From CAWAMR01 sp963783095 (GTDB lineage: Bacteria; Planctomycetota; Planctomycetia; Gemmatales; Gemmataceae), in contig CAWAMR010000002.1 of NCBI GenBank assembly GCA_963783095.1, forward strand, positions 1,240,001 to 1,304,000: a stretch of DNA of 64,000 bases. The letters are read 5' to 3'. The position numbers were made by a program, and so were the translations under genes. Positions within the stretch are counted from its first letter, which is position 1, and each line of letters opens with the position of its first letter. Below the pieces are notes generated by a model, which was given only the letters and a program-made list of their open reading frames with translations, made no database searches and was not told where the DNA came from. Positions 57,730-64,000 of the stretch are shown here, piece after piece.

Positions 57730-57833
57730 GGTTGTTGCTCGATACGCATGCCGTAATTTTTCTCGGAGTCATTCTTTTCTTCCCGCATTTTCAGTCCCGA
57801 CGATCTGGCGTGCTTGCAGTTTCACTCCGCTGA
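57726..57833 (+). pseudogene. PIN-domain (VapC-like) toxin remnant
   Basis: GTG 57726 overlaps the antitoxin stop (GTGA). The first 13 residues, MRLLLDTHAVIFL, are the PIN-domain start with its first catalytic Asp; the frame then loses family character and ends after 36 codons, inside the 3' end of the convergent FecR/VIT gene (57769). The rest of the ~130-residue toxin is gone. Confidence 0.6.
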
Positions 57834-60800
57834 ACCGATCTTGCCAGTCGCCTTCCACAATCTGTTTCATTACTGTTCTGGCCTCGGCCTCATGACCGCG
57901 GCGTTGCAATAGTTGCGCACGATCCCAGAGAATCTGTGCATTGGTCGGCTCCGCAGAATAGGCCTCTCGATAGCAGCGGTCGGCCAGGGCCAGATCGCCC
58001 TCGCGCTTTGCCGATTCAGCCAGCGACAACCAGGGTGAAGACTCGTTTGGCTTCATTGCCAGTGGGGTTGTCAGGTAGTCCCAGGCCAGTGCCGAAGTGC
58101 CGTTGCCGCCGATGGTTCGCAGAATCCTGGCGGCGCGATCGCAGACTCCTTCAACCTCCGGGTCGAGGCTGCGCCAGCGATCGGCGTAACGGACAGTCTT
58201 CGCAACCAGATCGGCAGGCGGTGGGACTTTGAGCGAAACCGAGGAGTCCGCCAGCCACTGGTAGTGAGTCAACAGTTGACCGTAATCGCGGCGAACCGTT
58301 TCGACATTGAACATCTCCGGCATCACTGCGTATTCCCGATCGAGGGCCTTTTCCAGGGCGGCATATTGCTGAATCGTCTGGCCTCTACGCTCGGCGATCA
58401 TCGCAGAAAGTCGCCACAGCAGCGGCGATTTTGCCAGTTGGGGATCGGCGAGCAAGCCGCGCTGCAACGTATCGGCCCGTTCCGATTCGTTGGTGCTCCA
58501 GAGATATTCGATGGCCGTAACCGTCGTCAGAGTTTTTTCTTCAGGCTTCATGTCCACAAGAGCAAGATTGAGCAAACGATCCGCCAGTGGGTGATCGCCC
58601 AGTTGCTTGGCCTGCCAGGCCAGCATCACTACCAGCGGCCGCCGGTTCTTCTCGATCGCGTTGGCAGCGGTGGAATTCATCAGGATCGACCAGTCCCCAG
58701 CTTGTTTGTACTCCAACACCTGGCGGAAAGTGCCTTCGAGTGGCGGCAAGATCCCCTTGCCCAGCGTTTCCTTGAAGAGTTCCTTGAACTGCTTCTTGGC
58801 CGCTTCATTCTCGTTGGCGAGCCACGAAAATCGGGCTTGTTCGTAGCGAGCTTGATACTTCAACCCCGACTTCTCCGCCAACTCTCCCCAGGCTTGTGCG
58901 ATTTGCTTGCGGAAGGTGTTACCCGTTGACTGGTCGGATAGCATCGACAGTGCACACCAGCCCCACACGTTGTCCGCATGCCGCTTCACGAAAGCCAGGG
59001 CACGTTTCCGTTCCGATTCCCGGTTGCCCAGGATGTTGTCGATAATATCCGCACTGCGCCAACGCAGCGCGATGGCACGGAAAGTGAGCAAGTTGTTCAG
59101 AAAGTCATTCGGCGTTTCCGGGCCGGGCAGGATACCGACATGGTTCTGATAGTAAAGGAACCGATCGTCGTGGAGCAGGAACAGATACCGCAGCAACGGA
59201 TCGTGCGGATTGGCAGCAGCGTGCTCTCGAAGGCTCGCCACGGCTTGCATATTCTGGCCGGCAGCGGCCAGAAGTGTATAGAAACCCCGCCGGCGATCGC
59301 CGCGATCGTAAAAGTTCTTGGCAAGCTCAAGGACGTCCTGGGCGCGGTTCTCCATGAAATTGGCCGCGAGAACTTCCAGCGTGGCTTCCGGCGTCAGATC
59401 GACCACAACGCAAGCGTTTACCTCGTGACCCAGTTCATAATTCGGATCCAGATCGTATTTCGGATAAATCGTGGCCCGGTTGCGAAACGGCACCGGCAAT
59501 ACGAGCAGATCCTTCAGATCGGGTGCCAGGTTTACCGGCTGCGTCGCCTTGCGCTGCCGCTTCCAGGTTGCGATTTCCTTGCCTGATGCATTGATTATCT
59601 TGATCGCGCCGTCAGCACCGTAGACTTCGCGCACCAATAGCGCACCGGTTGCCCGATGCTTCCTGGCACGCGGTGAAAGCGGCACCGCTTCGGCTTTCTT
59701 GGCTGCTTCCTTCTTGGCCGGGGCAGCGATGGCCTTGGTGATCTGTTCATCGAGGAGCAAAACCGTTCGGCGCTCGGCCAGTCGATTGCCTTCAAAGACC
59801 AGGTGAACTTCAACCCAGGCCTGGGGCAGATCCTCTTCGCCAGGCTGGATCACTTCCAGCGGCACGATGGCAGCAGTCTGGTTGTCCACAGCCACGACAT
59901 CCGCACCGACTGTTAAATCCTCAGAGGGCGGCAATACATCCGTAAGGATGGCGGCGAGTTCCGCCCGATGGAATCGGCTAACGACTCGCGTGGCTCCGAT
60001 CCCCAGCTCCGGGTATAGATGCAAAAGGGTTGATCCATCGCAAACGACTTGTTCTTTCAATCCGAATGGCAATTTGCGTTCGTAGGCGAAACGCCCTTGT
60101 CCATCGTGAGTGATAGCGAATGCATCGTTCTTGCCGAAACGGGTGATATGCCAGTTCGAGGTTCTGGCCCGATCGATGAGCAGTTTCGCTGCGGGTGTAA
60201 CGGTACCGCGTCGCTGGCCGGATCGTGGAGCGGCCTCGGCTTCGAGAACGGCCTGAATATCGGCGGGCAAGGAAGTCATGCCCGGCGCATAAGCCACCAG
60301 ATCGGTGAAGACCCGCTCCAGACCGCTGAACGAGGGTCGACCATAGTAGGTAGGAGCGCTGTTGATGCCCTGGAGTATCCCGGAGACTTTGCGACGGGTC
60401 TTGAGACGGCTCAGTTCTCCAAGAGCCTTGGACAATTCTTCCCGCTCCTTTGGATCGGGTTTGGCATCTTTTTCTTCCAGCACGGAAATATGGGGGGCAC
60501 CATTCTGATCGAAATAGTTCCATGACGTAGTGTTGCCATGAACATATCTCCCCGCCGATTGTTCCTGCATAAAGAGAAACTCTGCCGCTCCATAAAACCC
60601 ACTGTCTCCAGGTCTCGATGGACCAATCGGTAACGGAGCATTGACCGATGGGGTACCGAAGGATCTCCAATCGTTTGTCTCTGCGGTAGATGACGAACGA
60701 AAGCCAAGCGGAACCTGAACATTGATACCAACATTCCATGTGTTGAAGCGGTCTCCACTTAGATTCGCAAATGCATTAGTTCCGTTGCCGGCCAATGCGT

Positions 60801-63800
60801 AGCCGTCCCACAACCTAGCTGAAATGGGCAAGCCTTGTGCCACCGATCGAACCGAACCATCCATCATCATGACGGGCGGATTATCTCCCCAGTCGCTGCT
60901 TAACCTAACTCCGTCCGGCGAAAACCTGACATCGGACTCCGCCCAAAAATGGTTGCCGGCACGACGACTTAGCCCTTGACCACCGAGTCCTCCGCCTCGA
61001 TCCATAAGATCAGACCATTCCACGCCAGTCCCAGTTCCATTGACGTTGAACTGGCTGGTAAATCGCACATCCGGTCTGCCGAAATGAAACCTGCTGGTCC
61101 CGCCCACAATCTGCCTGTTGTCCCCAAGATCGCCAATCAGGCTTCCCATCTGTTGAGTGACTGAAGATACATCACTGTCCTGACTTGGAAGGCCAGACGG
61201 TTCACCATCGACAACTCTCGCATCGACGATTACACGATCTTCACGATCCACTTCGACAGCAGCCTGAAGGTCGGGATCCAGTCCAATTTCTTCGTTGGTC
61301 AGATCCTCAGCCTCCTTGAGCCGGCGACTACCTTTGAATCGTCTCCCCAAATAACGATTCTTGGAAAGCTGCAGCGGTTCGGACTCCGGCACCGCGAATG
61401 CCCCTCCATACAACTGGCCGGCGGTCAACACCGGCGAATCGTTTTGATTATTGTTGTTGGGCCAGTTCAGGTAACGCGGCATCGTTCGACACAGGATCGT
61501 TTGCAATACCTCATTGGCATGCGGCTTCTGGTTGATGCGCTGGATACCAAGTCCCGCCGGTTGATTGGGGTCGGGAATGTACACGGTAGGCATCTTCGCA
61601 GGGCAACCATACATCGCCCAGTGATCTTTTCTGCCGCGATCGATGTTGAATTCCTTGTACATCGCCTCGTTTTCGAGTACCAGGAGCGAAGTAAAAGGCG
61701 TCATCACATACATCGCCTTGCTCAATTCGGTGATGGTCTGCTGATGTCCGCGGATGTCCTCGGCGATAAGCTGATCGATCTCCAGCTTGGCCCAGGTGCG
61801 CGGCAAATAGTCTGCCTTGGCCGCGATTTCCTGGATCGGTACCGTTCGCTCGAAGGTCTGCCCATCAACCGATCCATTAACTACTACTCCGCTCAATGCC
61901 GCATCATCGATGCGTGCCACAGCAGCAAGTTCTTCGCCGTGGGCCAGCGTGTTGGTGAAGGTCAAGAAGTGGGGCATTTTCTCACCGGCACTCACCGTTA
62001 TGTTCAGGAGCCGGGGGGTATTGAGCGTCGAGGCCAGTTCAAAGCCCCGCCAGGCAATCGGCTCATCGGGGTTGATCTGCGTGAACAAGCCACCCGTTTT
62101 TTCCGCTGCGACCTTCATGAACGCTGGGGAAACTCTCTTGCCAACTCCCACACCGACATAGCGTGTTCCTGCCGGCAACATCGGAATAAGCCTATCGGTG
62201 CGATGTTCGCCCAGCGTTGCCACGCCGCCGCCGATATGCACCAGATGGGGATTCTGACCCATTGCCAGCCAGGACTGCGCTTCCTTCAACGCCCCTTCCA
62301 GATTCAAAGCTCCGATCAACTGGGTTTGTTCCAAGAACTTCATCCCGGCGGCCAGATTATCGGGCGAAACCGGCATGGGCTGAGGGGCGAACTTGTGGAT
62401 GCGCGTGCCGACCGTCATCAAGGCAAAAGTGTCGTCGTGTTCCGCGTTATTGAGCAGATTGCGCAGAATCTCGATCTGTGCCCGCGCCACCAGCGGATCG
62501 CGTGCGCCGCTGGCTTCAAAGAGAATCACCCAGTCGCGACGTTCGCGTCGAATCAACCCCGGAAGCTGGGGGCGATAGCGCAACATCAGATACTTGTGAC
62601 CATCCTGTTCCGTCGAGGACCAGCGAATACTGGGCGTCGCGTTCGGGTTCGACTCATAGAGATCGACCAGCACATCCTTATCGGCCCTGATATTGCTCTT
62701 CTTGTCCGTCAATACCAGGTCGGTGCCCTGAGGTTGAATCTTCATATCGGGATGCGATGGCGAAGTTGCCGTCATCATCGTCCCGCCTTTGACGATGGCG
62801 CTAAAGGACCAGTCTCGAACGTGGTTGAGGCTATGACCGGCCGGGAAGCGATAGCTGGTTCGCCCATAGGAAACCGGCAATTTTTGCGAGTAACTGAGGA
62901 TGATTCGTTTTTCCTGCCGGCCTTCCAGCGGGAAGACGCGCATCTTGAATAGACTCCCGTCGACCCATTCCAAAAGCGCAGGATCGCGGCGAGCGTAGCG
63001 AATCTTTTCGTAGGTCTGGCGGGCGATGTTGCGCTCGGCCATGCCGCCTTCCATGAGCGTCGATTCTTCGCCGTGGGAGACGTACATCGCCAGCCTGGAT
63101 AACGAGGCATCGGGCGGCAATGGGAAATAGAACGTCCCTTCCATCTGAAAGTTTTCGTGATTGAAGTAAGTTTGGTCGATCGTGGTGCGGGCAAATCCAT
63201 CTTCGATGTGAACATCGATGTGATATTTGACCAGCGAAAGTTTCGCTTCCTGGCCGTAAGGATCGACAGCGACCAGCGCGCCGCCATCGTATCGACCACC
63301 GGGAACCAGCGGCGAATCGGCAGCGATCATCAGTTCGCGCGTCCAGTCGAGTGCATGCGAGGCACGCGGGGCAGTAAGAATATCGGTTGAGCCGATCGCG
63401 AGTTCATGCCCACTGGTGATCGGAGTTGCCAGACCGGTCACTTCAACCTTCCCTTGAGTGACCAGAACGCCGATCCCCTTTTCGCCGGTGCGGACCTCGA
63501 ACTTGGTCCCAAGTGCCGTGACCGTTTTGTCCAGCGTCTCCACGGTGAATCGACCGCGCTGGTCGTCTGCTTCCGTTGCTTCGACAAACACTTCACCCGC
63601 CATCAATTTGAGCTGTCTATCATTTACCAGTTCAACGGATGTCTTTTCGTTGAGGTAAACAATGCTGCCATCCGGCAACTTGACCCGGCGTTTTTCACCG
63701 GGCTTGGTCGTTTCAGTCCGATGCAGTGCCAACTCGGTCGGCTTTGGCGACGTGGGCTTGGGCTTGGCTTTCAATCCCTCCTTGTCAGCTGGGTCCGTTT

Positions 63801-64000
63801 CCTGAGCGACTTCGCGCGGTGGTCCCGTGGGGATCGGATCCGACGGTTTCATCCAGATTAGCAACACTGCTGCGAGCGAAGCGGCAGCGGCAAGCGGCGG
63901 AACGAAGGAAAGCCACTTGCGCCTTCGCACCTTGGGCACGTTTGGCTCGGGACGAGCGGTGCTGGGCAACTGGGCCACCACCCGTTCCGCCGTGATGGTC
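57769..64000 (-). CDS. Giant FecR-VIT-vWA-TPR protein (5' end outside window)
   Basis: More than 2,070 residues, open to the window edge: the frame reads T-I-T-A-E-R before the first possible GTG (63981), so the start lies further on. Order: short cytosolic part; membrane helix (FVPPLAAAASLAAVLLIWM); FecR domain about 85-210 (RVKLPDGSIVYLNEKTSVEL, TALGTKFEVRTGEKGIGVLV); VIT domain about 235-380 (FARTTIDQTYFNHENFQMEG, ERNIARQTYEKIRYARRDPA); vWA domain about 450-640 (RDWVILFEASGARD, HLVHIGGGVATLGEHRT), in which the MIDAS D-x-S-x-S reads EASGA. A disordered Asn/Gly-rich middle runs about 820-1070; a beta-rich part about 1070-1470; a TPR-like solenoid to the end (DLALADRCYREAYSAEPTNA). An intact frame of 6.2 kb. 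Probably an anti-sigma-like or surface sensor protein of the planctomycete VIT group. Confidence 0.85.
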   Translation of the reverse strand, partial: TITAERVVAQLPSTARPEPNVPKVRRRKWLSFVPPLAAAASLAAVLLIWMKPSDPIPTGPPREVAQETDPADKEGLKAKPKPTSPKPTELALHRTETTKPGEKRRVKLPDGSIVYLNEKTSVELVNDRQLKLMAGEVFVEATEADDQRGRFTVETLDKTVTALGTKFEVRTGEKGIGVLVTQGKVEVTGLATPITSGHELAIGSTDILTAPRASHALDWTRELMIAADSPLVPGGRYDGGALVAVDPYGQEAKLSLVKYHIDVHIEDGFARTTIDQTYFNHENFQMEGTFYFPLPPDASLSRLAMYVSHGEESTLMEGGMAERNIARQTYEKIRYARRDPALLEWVDGSLFKMRVFPLEGRQEKRIILSYSQKLPVSYGRTSYRFPAGHSLNHVRDWSFSAIVKGGTMMTATSPSHPDMKIQPQGTDLVLTDKKSNIRADKDVLVDLYESNPNATPSIRWSSTEQDGHKYLMLRYRPQLPGLIRRERRDWVILFEASGARDPLVARAQIEILRNLLNNAEHDDTFALMTVGTRIHKFAPQPMPVSPDNLAAGMKFLEQTQLIGALNLEGALKEAQSWLAMGQNPHLVHIGGGVATLGEHRTDRLIPMLPAGTRYVGVGVGKRVSPAFMKVAAEKTGGLFTQINPDEPIAWRGFELASTLNTPRLLNITVSAGEKMPHFLTFTNTLAHGEELAAVARIDDAALSGVVVNGSVDGQTFERTVPIQEIAAKADYLPRTWAKLEIDQLIAEDIRGHQQTITELSKAMYVMTPFTSLLVLENEAMYKEFNIDRGRKDHWAMYGCPAKMPTVYIPDPNQPAGLGIQRINQKPHANEVLQTILCRTMPRYLNWPNNNNQNDSPVLTAGQLYGGAFAVPESEPLQLSKNRYLGRRFKGSRRLKEAEDLTNEEIGLDPDLQAAVEVDREDRVIVDARVVDGEPSGLPSQDSDVSSVTQQMGSLIGDLGDNRQIVGGTSRFHFGRPDVRFTSQFNVNGTGTGVEWSDLMDRGGGLGGQGLSRRAGNHFWAESDVRFSPDGVRLSSDWGDNPPVMMMDGSVRSVAQGLPISARLWDGYALAGNGTNAFANLSGDRFNTWNVGINVQVPLGFRSSSTAETNDWRSFGTPSVNAPLPIGPSRPGDSGFYGAAEFLFMQEQSAGRYVHGNTTSWNYFDQNGAPHISVLEEKDAKPDPKEREELSKALGELSRLKTRRKVSGILQGINSAPTYYGRPSFSGLERVFTDLVAYAPGMTSLPADIQAVLEAEAAPRSGQRRGTVTPAAKLLIDRARTSNWHITRFGKNDAFAITHDGQGRFAYERKLPFGLKEQVVCDGSTLLHLYPELGIGATRVVSRFHRAELAAILTDVLPPSEDLTVGADVVAVDNQTAAIVPLEVIQPGEEDLPQAWVEVHLVFEGNRLAERRTVLLLDEQITKAIAAPAKKEAAKKAEAVPLSPRARKHRATGALLVREVYGADGAIKIINASGKEIATWKRQRKATQPVNLAPDLKDLLVLPVPFRNRATIYPKYDLDPNYELGHEVNACVVVDLTPEATLEVLAANFMENRAQDVLELAKNFYDRGDRRRGFYTLLAAAGQNMQAVASLREHAAANPHDPLLRYLFLLHDDRFLYYQNHVGILPGPETPNDFLNNLLTFRAIALRWRSADIIDNILGNRESERKRALAFVKRHADNVWGWCALSMLSDQSTGNTFRKQIAQAWGELAEKSGLKYQARYEQARFSWLANENEAAKKQFKELFKETLGKGILPPLEGTFRQVLEYKQAGDWSILMNSTAANAIEKNRRPLVVMLAWQAKQLGDHPLADRLLNLALVDMKPEEKTLTTVTAIEYLWSTNESERADTLQRGLLADPQLAKSPLLWRLSAMIAERRGQTIQQYAALEKALDREYAVMPEMFNVETVRRDYGQLLTHYQWLADSSVSLKVPPPADLVAKTVRYADRWRSLDPEVEGVCDRAARILRTIGGNGTSALAWDYLTTPLAMKPNESSPWLSLAESAKREGDLALADRCYREAYSAEPTNAQILWDRAQLLQRRGHEAEARTVMKQIVEGDWQDRFSGVKLQARQIVGTENAGRKE

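Noticed and set aside
61444..62952. 502-codon plus-strand ORF
   Set aside because: Fully antisense to the VIT/vWA part of the giant gene, which has clear domains.
1..64000. tRNA, rRNA or riboswitch genes
   Set aside because: I scanned for T-loop-like GTTCGA contexts and conserved rRNA stretches and found none I could fold into a cloverleaf; a covariance search would be decisive.

Overview
The window looks like planctomycete DNA, most likely from the Gemmataceae or a close relative. The evidence is the gene content: a PSCyt1/DUF1549/DUF1553 gene followed by a Tat-exported DUF1501 gene, a second DUF1501 gene, DUF1080, DUF4058, tandem Uma2 genes, a PEP-CTERM protein, a FecR/VIT/vWA/TPR giant, leucine-rich-repeat proteins of a planctomycete type, and lipid A genes (lpxD, lpxI). 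The taxon is an inference from families; no rRNA or tRNA gene was found. No CRISPR array, IS transposase or prophage was seen.

Layout. 0-6 kb: the C-terminal part of a K/Q/A-rich coiled-coil protein, a squalene-cyclase-fold protein, a PEP-CTERM protein and a TPR protein. 6-7.4 kb: an OLD/RecF-like ATPase coupled to a truncated TOPRIM gene. 7.7-12 kb: the PSCyt1-DUF1549-DUF1553 / DUF1501 pair. 12-17 kb: DUF4058, then a minus-strand run of a GH10-like gene, lpxI and lpxD. 17-20.8 kb: a Bax-inhibitor homologue, DUF1080, an ART-like two-gene pair and a broken larC. 20.8-23.7 kb: a minus-strand accessory strip with two Uma2 genes and a DUF4303 gene interrupted by another ORF. 23.7-30 kb: alaS, a small conserved protein, a broken ABC-F ATPase and an addiction-module gene. 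30-34.9 kb: an LRR protein, a caspase-Sel1 protein and a beta-repeat protein. 34.9-43.1 kb: a Pfa-type polyketide/fatty acid synthase (KS-AT-ACP-ACP-KR-DH plus PfaD enoyl reductase) split over several frames. 43-50 kb: an LRR protein, a retropepsin-like protease, rdgB, a SRAP gene, folE, a TIM-barrel isomerase, a HicA-like gene and an SUMF1-type protein. 50.3-51.8 kb: gene-free and repeat-rich. 51.8-57.7 kb: a broken DUF1501, a NAGPA-type glycosidase, a thioredoxin-fold protein, a membrane protein, a sugar-binding lipoprotein and a Phd antitoxin with a stub of a PIN toxin. 57.8-64 kb: the FecR/VIT/vWA/TPR giant, open at the window edge.

Two features run through the whole window. First, many intergenic gaps hold palindromic or short-period repeats in several families: a MITE-like element of about 220 bp in three copies, a family built on GTTCCAAGTTCCAGG, arrays of 7-bp CAGTGTT-type units, and the CCACAGAGTC family. 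Some enter coding sequence, in the PKS linker and at the 3' ends of lpxI and an LRR gene. Second, at least 20 apparent single-base frameshifts break otherwise well-conserved genes (DUF1549, larC, ABC-F, both Pfa genes, folE, a DUF1501, LRR), while alaS and the 6.2-kb giant are intact. Patchy sequence error in a draft genome explains this at least as well as real gene decay, so broken genes are described with their inferred original extent.
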